Shown here: positions 20,771-33,204 of the stretch, in pieces
How the letters are laid out: each line of letters begins with the position of its first letter
Numbering within the stretch: position 1 is the first letter of the stretch
From: Bursaphelenchus xylophilus
Lineage: Eukaryota > Nematoda > Chromadorea > Rhabditida > Aphelenchoididae
Assembly (NCBI GenBank): GCA_904066235.2
Contig: CAJFCV020000004.1
Location: 5,704,001 to 5,768,000, forward strand
Length of the DNA: 64,000 nucleotides
Reading direction: 5' to 3'
Position numbers and translations under genes: made by a program
The notes under the pieces: generated by a model
Told to the model about the DNA's origin: nothing
The model's database searches: none
The model's input: only the letters and a program-made list of their open reading frames with translations

Positions 20771-21192
20771 TTTGGCCGGTTTACCCTCTGAAAGACGTAA
20801 TATTAAAGACGGCAACGGTGGAAACCATTAAAAATATCGCCCTGCGCGAAAGAGTTACCAAAAAATCAAAAATACACGAAAAACTTCAACTTTGCTAAAA
20901 ATTATAAAGGGAGAAAAAATTTAGCAAAATAGAGATGGAATCTTACCGTAAGAAAACCTCTTTGACTTTGTTTGTTTTCGTGGCGGGACAATTTTACTCG
21001 CAGATTTCGCTTCTGACGTTTTTAAAATGCGAAACAGGGTCACTAAAGGGGGTTTGTGGTGGTAATGGTCATATTCTCGCTTCTCCGATATTGTTTTTAT
21101 TAGAAATATTGTTTTTTTGCATATTCCCTCTGTAAAAATATCTATTTACTCCGGTTTTCATCAAAAAATCCGCATAATAACTGGTAATTAAA
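20771..21192. promoter_or_regulatory. Divergent promoter interval between rps-9 (-) and GALNT (+)
   Basis: Two start codons point away from each other across about 420 bp. The interval contains AT-rich sequence and no recognised exon. It must contain the upstream signals of both genes unless distal 5' exons exist. Confidence 0.5.
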
Positions 21193-23519
21193 ATGATTAC
21201 ATGCAGTGTAGGCCGTTATGTGCCGAAGCGATACTTTATTTTTGGACTGTATTTCTTTTGCTTGGTTAGTCTGATAATTCTGTACAATATAATTGGCCGA
21301 GATGAGAGTAGCGATCAAAGCGAAGTTGCACAACCTTATACCTTATACGGTAGGGTAACAACGAACTCCTCGAAGATGAAAACCTGGTTCTTTTAGATGG
21401 ACTGGATCCTTTTTTTGAGTATCGGAAGTTGGAAAAGAAAGATTGGCATGATTATGAAGCCATGGAGAAAGATCGAAGCCGAAAAGGGCCTGGCGAACAA
21501 GGAAAGCCCTTAGAAACGCCTAAGGACACGGATGAGATGGCCAGGGAAAGGGTAAGGATACGCAACTGTAGGGTTTATAAGTGATATAGGAAAGACTTTA
21601 CAAGGTGAACGGATATGATGGGTATGCCAGTGACATGATTGCTTTGGATCGGGCTGTCAAGGATATCAGACATCCGGGATGTAAGCGGGTGAATTATGTG
21701 GCGAAACTCCCTTCGGTCACTGTCATCTTCCCTTTCCATAATGAGGTAACACCGTCATACGTAATGCCTAAATCATCATCAATATTTTAGCACAAATCAG
21801 CATTATTACGGAGTGTTTATTCAATATTAAATAGAAGCCCTAAAGGGGTTCTCCAAGAAATAATCTTGGTGGATGATGCAAGTTCGAAAGAAGAACTAAA
21901 GCAACCATTACAAGATTATCTAAATGTGCATGATCTAAGTGGAATTGTGAAGATTGTTAGAACAAAGTAAGAGACGTATTGCACATCTCATTTGTCTTTC
22001 AGGAAACGGGAAGGCCTTATCAGAGCACGACAGATCGGAGCAACAGCAGCAACAAAAGAGGTTCTGGTGTTCTTGGATGCTCATTCAGAGGCTAATTACA
22101 ACTGGTTGCCTCCTCTTGTGGAGCCGATTACATTAGATTACCGAACAATTGTATGTCCCTTTGTGGATATTGTCGATTGTAATACGTATGAATACAAAAG
22201 TCAGGATGAGGGGGCCAGAGGTAAGCTTGGTTAAAATGTATATTTAGGGATATTCAATAATAATTTTAGGGTCATTCGATTGGAGTTTCAATTACAAACG
22301 CCTACCTTTAACAAAAGAAGATCAGATTAACCCCATTAAACCTTTTAAGAGCCCGGTTATGGCCGGTGGGTACTTTGCGATCAGCGCCAAATGGTTTTGG
22401 GAACTGGGAGGGTATGACGAAGGTCTGGATATATGGGGAGGAGAGCAGTACGAGCTCAGTTTTAAGGTTGGTTCTAAAAATGATCCGCCGCATAGGACAG
22501 ATATTTTGCTAGCCATTTGGATGGCTTTAGGTTAACCCTACATTTGTATAGCTATTTCCCCGTAAACTGCTTTAAAGAAGTTGTGGCAATGCCCCCAAAT
22601 ATGTATAATACTTTTGACTTTCCCCGATTGACTGTTAGGACTTTCCCTACCTAATGGTGTAAATTTTCAGACCTGGCAATGTCACGGAAAGATGGTGGAT
22701 GCCCCTTGTTCCCGAGTGGGGCACATCTATCGATGTAAATATATTCCATTCCCCAATCCTGGAGTTGGCGACTTTATCTCTCGGAATTACAAAAGAGTGG
22801 CCGAGGTCTGGATGGATGAATACAAAGAGTTTCTCTACAAAAGAAGGCCTGAAATGAAGGATGTCAGCCCCGGAAATCTCACCAAACAACTTGCGATCAG
22901 AGCGAAATTAAAGTGTAATTCCTTCGATTGGTTTATGAAGAACGTCGCTTTTGATCAGGATCTTTTTTATCCCAATGTGGAACCACCAGACAGTGCGAAT
23001 GGTATGATTCGTGAAATTGTGTCAAGTTACGTCTTATGTAATTGTATTTTAGGTGAGTTGAAGAATGTAGAAGTCCAGAAATGTGTTGACACGCAGTTCA
23101 AAGGGAACGGTGAAACATTTGGTCTTAAACCATGCTTATCAGAGAGTACATTCAACACTGGGGAACAGGTACTTTTATTGATTTAAAATTAATTTTTCTT
23201 CCAGGAACTCCGTATGGGTTTCCAATTGGATATCCGAGGAAGGAATGACAAGAATCTTTGTTTCGATGTTTCCCAGTATCAGGAGAGAGCGCCAGTACTT
23301 CTTTTCGGATGTCATGGTACCAAGGGGAATCAATTATTCAGATACTTAATAGAGTACAAGCAGATTTTACATCCAGTCTCCAATCTCTGTCTTGATGCTG
23401 ATCCAAAAACAGATGAGATATTTATGAGTAAATGCCTGAAGGCTAAACGAACACAGAAATGGGAGTGGAAGTACCTCAATAAGACGTTGATGGAGAAACG
23501 AAATTCAATTCCGATGTGA
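21193..23519 (+). CDS. Polypeptide N-acetylgalactosaminyltransferase, GALNT10-type
   Basis: Golgi type-II membrane enzyme that transfers GalNAc to Ser/Thr (mucin-type O-glycosylation). It has a short cytosolic N-terminus, a transmembrane segment ([20 protein letters not shown], residues about 14-33) and a stem. The GT-A domain carries [12 protein letters not shown], the Mn-binding DAH motif in [15 protein letters not shown] (about 22050-22110), and [11 protein letters not shown], which is the GALNT10/7 version of the usual WGGEN motif. [14 protein letters not shown] [10 protein letters not shown] follows. After a linker there is a ricin-type lectin domain (about 23055-23500) with GNQLFRY and QKWEW as QxW-type repeats. 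The stop is at 23517-23519. The first intron (about 21308-21375) relies on a weak donor, GTAGCG. In C. elegans terms it is closest to gly-10, but orthology is not proven. Confidence 0.92.
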
Positions 23520-26500
23520 TTTATAAGTTATGATCGGACATCTGTCATTGTGATATGTCTATAATTGTTGTTTAATTTTAATAAGTTTTTGAAATTGGAT
23601 TTAAATCCACGCACCTCGATCCGGTATAGGTCTAGTCTACAGTAGTCTTTCTTTGATTTAATTTCTGAGAGTATGTTAATTTGTTCCGTTAAGTAAAGTT
23701 GTTGACTCGAGGGTTGAAGTAACCGAGACGCTGTAAGAGACCTGTTCAAAGAGTGAACCGGTTGAATCTGAAAGGAAAAGGAGATTATTCTCGGACACAA
23801 TAGAGCCGTCGAAAAGGAATCCGGCATTGCACCGTGCAGTCAAAGAAACGGCGCAAAGGATTCGAAACGGAAAGTTTTGCGCCGGTATAAATAATATCCC
23901 CTCAAGCGCTGACTTTGTAACTCTCGGAACAGTAATCGAGTCTCCCAAACCGGTGCCGTGCTATAATTACAGGTACGAGTGGAGTGGGAGGTGTGGCATT
24001 AAGGCTTAATTGACGTCAACGGCTCCTCAACGTCGAATCTGAAGTCGCCATACTTATTCTGTCGAGTTGGCTCTTCGAAACCCTCCGTGATCTGCTTTGT
24101 CTTCTCTCTTTCTATGACTACAGTATCCCTAACCCTATCCCAAACTGCTGTCCAGGTCAGTTGGGGTGTCAACAACAGCCCGATCGGGGTCCTTTGTCCC
24201 CAGAAGGCGAAGTCGGATCCCGCGACATTCGAAATGAGGCCACGAAGGATCCAGGAGACAAGTGGCAGGGAACAACGGGCGACAACTTTCCCAGGGATTT
24301 GGATCCGCCACAAAAGGGCCATGAATTTCGAACTGTTTTTTGGTTAATTTTATGCAAATGGGCAATTGTTTAGACTGGACTGGTCGAGATGCGGCGGCCG
24401 AACAAAGGCCATTTACGATCCCGCTCTCTGCAACATGATGCCGATGGCGACAGAAACGGGGTCGCGCCATCTTGAGGACATAAACGGCGACATAAGGAAA
24501 CGCGGTCTTCGATGGTATCTCGGAATAATGGGCGGCCGATAAAAGGGCGCAATGTGTCCTCACGTGTCCCCTCTTTTCTCATTAGGTCTGATTTTGCTGA
24601 TTTCAAATTTCGGACTTCTTTTTTAAATACGGTAGGGTCTTCGACTTACAAGATGAGCAAGTCTTCTTATAAACTTCTCCATCTTATTATCTTTGTCGGA
24701 AATTCAAATTTTTTGTCGTATACTCTTTGTCCCTTCCGGCCCCATAAGTCAAAAGACCTGGCCAAGTTCACCGTTCCTACGCGTTCTTCCAGAAATTATG
24801 GGCGGCGACAAATTGATCGTCTCCGGTCAAGCCATTATAGCGAATAAAGTGTGTCGATGCGATTTCAAAAATTCTTGCCAGATCGAGTTTGGCGCGCGAC
24901 TTTTCTAAAACACTTGTTTTCCGAAATTGATGGGAAATGGGATCGGAACCCGGAAGGCGTCGAGGATCGATGGCGCGAGAAACGGGGCCCAACCCGCTAA
25001 CAAAGACCCATTTGGGGGACGGAGACTCATTTTCGTGGTCAATGTGATCTCATCGCCACTTCCCGTCTTCGGCGCGACAAGAACGACCACTCTCGAGGTT
25101 GTTTTGCTCGCCGCCACTAAACTCATCCACCTGCCTTGTTGGGATATTATGTTTTTGTGGGTGAGCTAATAATCGGGCCCGCGTATAACGTCTTCCATCT
25201 TTTTGCAAATAGTTTCTGCTACTGTACTTATATTTTCAAGCTTGCTTTCTGCTGATTCCGACGTTCCCAGAACATTTCCACTCCCTGTTTTATTTACTCC
25301 TCAAGAAATTGATTCCCCAGCGATTGGCCACTTCTTGGATCCGAATCCTTGGCCTTGCGGGATTCCGGGGAACGTCATTAAGGGTTACTGTACCGTGGGC
25401 CTCGAATCGAGTCGACCGGGACAAGTGGGGTTCGTCAATCGGGGACTTATTTGTCGCCATTTTATCAACTTGGCCATCTCTTGGCCGTGTTGCCCCCGAT
25501 CGAGAGCCGAAAGTTTTTTGCTGTCCCGGAAATCGAATTCGATTACTTTCGGAGTTGGTTTTTGATCCGACCCTTAAGAAGTGATTTGACGGAGGTCAGC
25601 AATCCCGAGATTCCACCGATTTGACCTTACGGAAGCGCATCCGACGGCTCCATGGGGGCCGAAGCTCTAACCCCCAAGAAAAGCGCAAATTGAAATCTCG
25701 GCGATCGGGAGGAAAACGAGGCGAGACGGACTGTAGATGAACGCCATTATCCCGATCCGCTTCCCGCCCTTTCAAAATTTGCCTCCGGTGGTTGTTTTTT
25801 CGTTTCCCGTAAGCGCTGACTTTCTTCGGTATTCTGGTCATCCACGGATTCCACTTTTCTATCGCCTCAATTCTCTCGATTTAAACCGTTGTTTCGTTTA
25901 CATTCGCCCTAGGGAGTCTTTGCCTCAACGCTTCTCGACAACTTTCGAAGCCGCTGACCAGAGAACCCTCTCGAGGGACGGCTTCTTCTTCTTGAACGGT
26001 TTCCTCTGACTACTGGTTTCTCAATTTATGTTACCGTAGACTTGTTGATAATCATTCCGACTGATGTCTTGAGGTCATTTTTCTCTTCTTCCCGAACATT
26101 CCCCACTCTGATTGGTCCCTCTTTCTTATCGGTTTACTTAGCGCGAGATGGTGCCGCATTTTGTCTGCTTTACACTTTTGTTGTGTTGCTCTTTCTCTGG
26201 CCCTGGCGTGATTCATTCCGGCACGTCGATTGACGCAATCGGTCCCAGTCGCTCGGCACTTACAGAACCTTCTCCCGCACTCTGTTTAAGCTCATTTTTT
26301 GTGTCATTTTTTGGGACCGGTCGGCCAGGCTGACGTTGTCTCACGGCCCTTGATCGGGGAGAACGAGTCCACTGTTACCGACTCCGACACTTTTTTCCTC
26401 ACCCGAGATTGCGATCAATGTGTGAAAAAAGGAAAAGGCGCCAAATTCGAGGAAAACGGCAATTTGGGGTTCGGAAGTTGTTGGAATGCGGCTTGCGACG

Positions 26501-28812
26501 TCGTTCCGTTCCCGCACCGTAGGCCGGCCAGAAGGGTTGTTTTTGAGGGCTTGGCGCCAAAATCTTCTGGAGGGGAATCTTGGGAGACATTTCGCGACCC
26601 CAGTCACCTCCCCATTTACTTTGCTATTCCAAGCGACCCGCCGCCCCTTCCCCGCGAACAAAGGGCCGCTGGGGTCCGAGTTCCAGGCCGTTTGTCAAGG
26701 CGCGCGACTCACTTCGAGACGAATTTCGAGGCAGCTGATAGATGCCACCTGGGTGCACGGTGGGGATCTCGGCAGGTCCGGGCCCAAATTCCGGCATAGC
26801 CCCACCCCGTTCGCAGCTGGCAACATCTGCGTCGTCCTCCCGCACCCTCGAGACCTTCGAATTTGAAATCAGAAAGAGTACGGTAGAGAGGTGACGCCTC
26901 TGTCCTAGGAGCCGCCCCTCTTTAGGTGTCTATTCCAAGGTGTTAATGAGCTGCCATATTTGGCGGCGCCCTGTGGGACATCCAGAAAGTCAACCGCATC
27001 TTCAAGTGGACATTGTTCTGTCGGTTTGTAGTGTTTCTGACTCAGTGACCTCAAATATTCCACTTGTTTCGCCGTTTTCCGATCGCTCAACGCTTCGGCG
27101 ACGGTCGGGAGTGCCGTCGACCTCGAGAGTAGAAGCCAGCCGCCTCTCCCTCACCGCAATTTTGCTGCGCGAACGGCCAAAAGAAATGTGTTTTGAAAAA
27201 ATTTTGAAAAATGCTTTTCGCGGGAATTCTTGTAAAGTTTTCTTGATTCGTTTCTTTATAGTTGTGGCGTCCTGATAAATCGCTAAAAATAATTTATGAA
27301 ATTCAGGAAGAAATTATAAGTTAGTTTCCTGCTCAAAATCTTTTGTTATCTGCTTGATTCTCATATATTTTTTTTTTGATTTACGTTGGGAAATTTTGAG
27401 TAATATTTTCTTCTTGATCTTTATGGATATTATCCAATAGTTCTCTCTATGTATTACTATTTCTTTTTATTGTAGATAATTTTAATCAATGTGATCTTGT
27501 ATATACTTGTACAGGTGTTCATCCCGTCAACCAGTTTTCTTGGGAACCTCTTCTCCAAGGTTTATGTTAAGAGTTCGATGAAGAGAGCTCAGTAGGACAG
27601 CCGATCGACGACGAACGTCCGAAAGTGGGTGATGGAGGAAGGAGGTGAAGGAATAGCCTCCTTCCCTCGTTACATCTTAGTTGTTGCGCAACGCCCGGAG
27701 GGTGGATCTCGTTTTTGGCTGGTGATTGCGCGATCCGGGCATTCGACAACCAGTTTTTGGTTGATGCTTCGGTGTTCTTTCTTTTTTATGCGAAAGTTGT
27801 CGTTGATGGAAGGGGGCGAGGAGAGTGCCCCTCGTCCGAGATTTTGTAGCAGCCCCCGATTTTATTGCATACTCGAGGTGTGGATGGGCTTCACGCTGTT
27901 GTCCAGACTTGTTCGGAAGGGAAATCACCTGAGGGCGGCTCCTCGGTTCATCTCGAGGTATCCGCAACAAACACCTCCAGACCTCGTTGGGGATACGAAA
28001 ACCTGTTGGCGAAAGTGGAGCACGGAAGCAGGTCGACCTCCGGGCCTTGCTCCGTCATAAGTTATCCTTATCCCTCCACCACATAGACCTCTCTCTCTAA
28101 ATGATTACTGTATCTGCGTGATGAATTTGAACGTGCTTATTATTTATTCCGCGGGGATAATTCCTCTATATTTTCTTGTTTTCAAAAGTTTTAACTATAA
28201 TTCTAAATAAATTATGAGTTGCCAAGGCGCTCTTGCTTTTAATTTGACGGGATTTCTGCGTTATTTTTAGCCTCCCCTTTTTAGCGCGCGATTTTTTTTT
28301 TATTTGTTTATAACTTAAGTTACGTAACAGTCTCTCATGCTTTTTTCTGTCATTTTCGCGCATCTGATAGATTGTAATACTGACCCAGATCCTACTGTAA
28401 TTTGTCGAGTGTCCGAAAGCAGAATCGGACATTCGCAGAAAAAAATTCTCTCAGGAACGATGGCTTTTCATCCAGATCCAACAAAGAGAAAAAGGGCTCA
28501 GACGCCTCGGGTAACTTGGCGGAGGGATGAGGGAGCAACTTGGAGGCGGTCCCTCAATAACGCGGCTTCAGAAACCATTCTGTGATGGGCCCTCTTGAGT
28601 TAAGGGGCGAGCGGAGAACGGTCATCCGCACGAGTTAAAGGTTCATTATGTCATTGTAAACAATCCAGCACGGCTACTGTCTTATCTTTGGGGTTGTTAA
28701 TGTAATTAATGACGTGAAGGCATAACACTGTTATGTCTATATTATATATGTCAGTCGTGGATGTAGCCGCGTTCTTCGCCGATTCTAATTATAATATTTC
28801 CGTTTCAGCGCA
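23520..28812. other. Long gene-poor tract between GALNT and BED-finger gene
   Basis: About 5.3 kb in which I could not support any exon series. It has long open frames on both strands (for example 26299-26799) because it is locally GC-rich and poor in stops, but their translations lack recognisable motifs. The right end, TTTCCGTTTCAG at 28796-28807, is an acceptor just before the BED-gene start, so at least one upstream untranslated exon or a spliced leader is expected. Confidence 0.45.
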
Positions 28813-30337
28813 ATGGATCAAAGCAGCTTGGGCCAACTTCAGATCCCCCCTGGTCTGCTGAACAATATAAGTATGAATCTTTTTATGGCCCGAGTCCTCA
28901 ATATGACCAGTCCCTTGGCCACAAAGAATTTCAACGATGACGGAAATCTCTCGTTCGACTTTAAGCAGGCTTCGACTCCTCTAACCAAATTCCATCCTTA
29001 CTTGTTGAACTCTTCGGTCTCATCTTCTCCATCTACCCCGATCTCAACTGTTGGACCTCAAAGAATCAAACGACGGGTCAGAAATTCGGGTCCGGCGAAC
29101 AAAACGGCCGAGGTCTGGAGGTTTTTTACTCAGGTCACGGAGCCAGACCGACAGGCGGCGACGTGCAATAAATGTGGAAAGGAGATCAAGGCGACTAACA
29201 GCAGGTAGGTCACACTTATTCGACTTCAGTCGGTCATATCTTTTGATGAATCATCAAATAATTAATTTTTCAGCACGACGGGTATGATCAGACACCTGAA
29301 GAGTTGTCATCCACCGGAATATGCCGTTCTTGAACATGCCCGAGGCAAACAGACTCTCCTCAAGTCGATTAACAGCCGTATGTCGAATAGGAAAACAATT
29401 AAGTCTGTTTTAGTAGGCCAGTCAGATGAGTGTACTAAGAAACTACAAGATCTCCTGAAGACGAATCTCCCAGTCCAGCCAGAATCTCTCTCGCCGAGCT
29501 CCACGGCTTCCAGTGCAAATGCCACAGTCGCGAGTTCTATTTGCTTTAGTAAAGACGCCACCAATTCAGCCGACTCTTCGGGAATCGACAGTTACAATGA
29601 GAACTTTGCCCGGGCGGATGATCAGATATCTGTTTGTGCCTCAAGTGCCAACTCTGACCTTTTTAACTTCAATGTCGGCGAATACAAGAATGTCTTGAAG
29701 AGGAATGAGGACAATGCTAAGGCCTTGTTTGGAGCAGAAGTAAAAGACGAAGAACTCGAGAATGAAGAGAAACCAGAGGACGCCGAAGTCGAGGAAAAGG
29801 AGGATAAAAAGATAAAGGAACACAAATCTCTCAATCATCATGTAGGTTTAGAAGTTAAAATTTTCGTTAACACTTCCGGTTTGTATGAAAGTTAATCATG
29901 ATACTGTAGATTGCAATGATGGTCGTGTTTGGGAAGTTGCCTGAGGAAATTGTTGAAAATGCTGGATTCAAGTTATTGATGCGATTCTTGAAGCCGGAAT
30001 ATAACTTGCCATCTCTAACCGAATTCAGGGACAAGATCATTCCACAAGTCAGGAATTACATGCAAAAGTTCATCGAAAATAAGTAAGTCTAATTAATCAT
30101 CCCCATCGCACTTTCGTATTAATACCGCTAACGGTTTTCTTTCAGTCAAACTCATTGGCCGATCTCACCCTCGACAACAGTCGAAAGTGGCTTCGAAGAG
30201 TTCGAGAACACCTCAGAAGGGCCCTGTATAGCTGCCCAGAACCGATCACTGAACATGTCTTTCCTCAGCATCCCCCTCAAGAAGGAAGACGACGCCAGCT
30301 CCTCAGTTGACTCATACTCAATCGCGCATTCACTTTA
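28813..30337 (+). CDS. BED-type zinc finger protein with hAT-like C-terminal segment
   Basis: Likely nuclear DNA-binding factor. Exons are 28813-29204, 29274-29841, 29910-30082 and 30146-30337, joining in phase. The BED finger spans the first intron: VWRFFTQV, then CNKCGKEIKA, then TTGMIRHLKSCH, giving the expected C-x2-C and H-x4-H zinc ligands. A Ser-rich region and an acidic/Lys-rich coiled stretch (about 29730-29830) follow. Exon 3, VVFGKLPEEIVENAGFKLLM and LKPEYNLPSLTEFRDK, resembles the segment that follows the finger in hAT transposases and ZBED proteins. No catalytic core or hAT dimerisation domain follows, so it looks like a domesticated host gene. The start directly follows an acceptor. 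It is comparable to worm BED-3-type proteins; orthology is unproven. Confidence 0.82.
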
Positions 30338-31239
30338 ACTTGTTGTGGTGAAGTCAAGACTTCTAGATGTATTTGGTATTTGAGCAAACTTGTTGGACTA
30401 TCGCCTTACTCAAGTTGGATATAGCGATATTTATGTGGCTTTAATTACGAGGGGACTGTCCATCATATTGTAGATGTCTTTCCATTTATATCGTCTGTTA
30501 ACGGAAGCTTTATTGTTTAGAAATCTCCATCTTATTCTTCTCTTTCAAATATTCTTCTACCCCAACCAAACTCTCAGCACTTTAACTAGACCCATGTCTA
30601 TAGATTTCTCATTAGAACGGCGCATAATATCGATAAAAGACTTTTGTAAACATATTCATTTGCGTAATAAATTTCAAACAAAAGACTCTTAACTCCACTT
30701 GGACATTGATCAGGGCATGGACAGCGTAATCCTTAAGAGGGCGGCTTTTGTTATTAAAGTTGGGGTAAAGGCATGCTGTGGTTTGAATGAGTGACCTACA
30801 TTCATTTCGCAATAACCTCAAGTCATGGATTATCACTTTGCTTTAAGACATTGCTTAAGGAACGCTTTGGGTTGACTAAAGCTTGTGCGAAAGAAATATA
30901 CTAAACTTGGGATGAGTTTTGAATACTTGTGAAGTTGAAATAATAGCATACAACCAATAAATCTTTGAGTTGTGGCTTCACCTTTATGGCTTTCGATGTC
31001 AACACATTATGTTATCTGTCAAAGCAAGATGACCCCAAAACCCAAGCCGATTTCACAACGTTACATCGATGTTACCCCAAGCGCTAGCTTATCCAAACAT
31101 CAATATTGAAAGACTAGCCTGAAGGGAAACTCGCCTCCTTATGATTCAATCAACGCCACTTACACAACTTTACCTCTGAGAACAAATAACTCATGCAGAG
31201 AGCAGTTTTCAGAATAAAAAATAACACACAGTTTATGGT
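30338..31239. other. Convergent 3' interval between BED-finger gene (+) and ZnF-UBP gene (-)
   Basis: About 900 bp of AT-rich sequence lies between two facing stop codons. An AATAAA-type signal on the plus strand lies near 30955-30962, far from the BED-gene stop. No exon was recognised. Confidence 0.45.
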
Positions 31240-31634
31240 TCAATTAGATTTTATGTATGTAGATTGAGGGAATTTGACGTTCTCAACAAAGTTCTTGGCG
31301 TCATAAAATTTAGAGTTACTCACATAAGAATCACAAGAATGACACCAAATCGAGAGATCTGAGTAGCTGAGAGACAGAGAATGGTTGGATGTCTGGAAAT
31401 GTTCTACGCCATGGCCTAGTCGATGACGGCCACAAAATATCTAGGAAAGTTTCATATCAATTAAAAAAATACTACCTTGTAACAAGTCAAACAAATCCAA
31501 TTCTCCTCGGAATCGGCACATGTTTCACAAGGTCCCTTTGGATCAAATCCCTCCGGCACCGGGGCTACCGTATCATCATGGGGACATCCGGATAAAGGAT
31601 AAACCGCAAATCCAACGGACTCTTCAACCGCCAT
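31240..31634 (-). CDS. Small stand-alone ZnF-UBP (BUZ) domain protein, HDAC6-C-terminus-like
   Basis: Two exons encode about 119 residues made almost entirely of a ubiquitin-binding zinc finger of the HDAC6/USP type. Exon 1 (31634 down to about 31477) gives YPLSGCPHDDTV, GPCETCADSEENWICLTCYK. Exon 2 gives IFCGRHRLGHGVEHFQTS, HSLSLSYSDLSIWCHSCDSY, then SKFYDAKNFVENVKFPQ. The Cys/His ligand series and the W..C...Y pattern match the HDAC6 finger along its whole length, which binds free ubiquitin C-termini. No deacetylase or protease domain accompanies it. The start codon lies one base behind an acceptor-like TATGTATTTAG, and the gene begins only 122 bp after the MOCS3 stop on the same strand, so it is probably the second cistron of an operon. 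Confidence 0.85.
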
Positions 31635-31756
31635 CCTAAATACATAAAAAAAAATTTTATCTGGGAAGTGCAAGTATACTAAGTGTCAGAACCATTATGA
31701 TTTAGAGTTACCATCAAGTTCAACAATTTATGATCAATTAACAATAACAATATTGA

Positions 31757-33204
31757 TTAATAAGTTGGAAACCCCCTATCGACCTGATCTGCCCAGTCTT
31801 GTAATCCTCCAATTATATCCTTGAATTTCTTTTCTTTTGTCATCTCATTTAAGAATTTCACCGCCAGTTGAGAGTCGTTCCCTCGATGGCACAACAAGAA
31901 TACTGTGTCCTGCGACGTTCTAATCAAGTCTTGTACTTCTGTCAAATCCATTTTTAGAAGCTTTGGCAATGGAATATCTAAAAAAGTAAAACAAAAAAAA
32001 ATTATCTAACTTGTACTATGCGGAAGATGACAAATATTGAATTCATTTGGAGGTCTGACATCGATAAGGAGAGGTCGATCTCCATCGTTTTGCCAATGAT
32101 TCAATACAAAATCCCTAACATGAACTCGATCTTCGGGTTGTAGGACATCCAGTGTCTTAACCTTAAAATAAAAATATCAGAAAAAAGATAGGTCTACCTT
32201 ATCCGTGGCGCTCATATGACAGAATTGTTCATAATCTATCAGTTCCTTTATCCTTGGATTGTGGCCACAAACAACACAATCAGCCTTCTTCTTTCTCAAT
32301 GATATCGTCCTCACTCTTCCATCCATCCCATCAAACAAGAATAATTTACCCGAATATGTTGCTGGAAAGGTAATAAATATGTCTTGACCACCTACAATTT
32401 CCAAAAACAGCTACTTTTATGACTTCAAGCGCTTGTAATGAACCAATTACTCCAGTTACTGGTCCCAAAACGCCGCCTTCAGAACAATTTGTAACAGTTT
32501 CGGGCGGCGGGGGATCGGGAAAAATGCATCGATAGCAAGGGCATTCCTATTGATGTAGAAAAAAGTAATAAAAGTACTCACCTCTCCATTATTGTAAACT
32601 GTTAGTTGTCCTTCCCATCCCAAAGCACTGCCAGACACCAAAGGTTTACTGGTTAGCACACACAAGTCGTTTACTAAATACCTGTTGGTTTCGAATAGAC
32701 GAAGATCAGTATTCTCACCTTGTGGCCACGTTATCCGAACAGTCAACAATAATATTATAAGGATCTGCTATAGTCATCGCATTCGAACTGTTAATGAGAA
32801 CAGGATAAACATCAACCCGGAGACTTGAGTTCAATCTAAACCTCCAATAATTACAACATCGACTTACTGCCATAGGGCTCTCTTGATGGATTCTACTTTA
32901 TATTCTCCAACCCGTTCCTCGGTGTGTAAAACTTGTCGATGAAGATTATCCAAAGAGACTTTATCATGATCAACAATTCCTAAACGGCCAATTCCACTGG
33001 CAGCCAGGTAAGCGGAAACAGGACATCCTAATCCACCAGCCCCAATAACTAAGACCGACGTGTTCTTCAAAGAAATTTGCCCTAAAGACAGTCAGAAATT
33101 TAAGAAAACAATTTACCATCGACTCCAAAATTTTTCAACAGAATTTGTCGACTAAAACGTTCCACATCACCCTTTGACAAAGCATGATTAAAATACGAAG
33201 TCAT
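31757..33204 (-). CDS. moc-3: MOCS3/UBA4: E1-like adenylyltransferase and sulfurtransferase
   Basis: It activates URM1 and the MOCS2A small subunit by adenylation and thiolation, for tRNA thiolation and molybdenum cofactor synthesis. The start at 33204 gives [20 protein letters not shown]. The E1 fold shows [34 protein letters not shown] and [12 protein letters not shown]. Zinc ligands come as CPCYRC and CVVCGHNP. The adenylation-domain cysteine is in [18 protein letters not shown]. The C-terminal rhodanese domain has [18 protein letters not shown] and the active-site loop [14 protein letters not shown] with its catalytic cysteine, ending VDRGFPTY. At 32403-32407 a five-base A run (T run on the coding strand) puts the frame off by one between KVAV and EIVGGQDIF. 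No plausible intron explains this, so it is a sequencing indel or a real frameshift. Confidence 0.9.

Noticed and set aside
26299..26799. 166-residue open frame on the plus strand
   Set aside because: Overlapping long frames exist on other frames and the opposite strand in this GC-rich tract; no domain, signal or splice pattern supports it.
32459..32545. Alternative frame ending [17 protein letters not shown] in MOCS3
   Set aside because: The correct frame at the same place gives [20 protein letters not shown], which has the zinc and adenylation-site cysteines expected of MOCS3.
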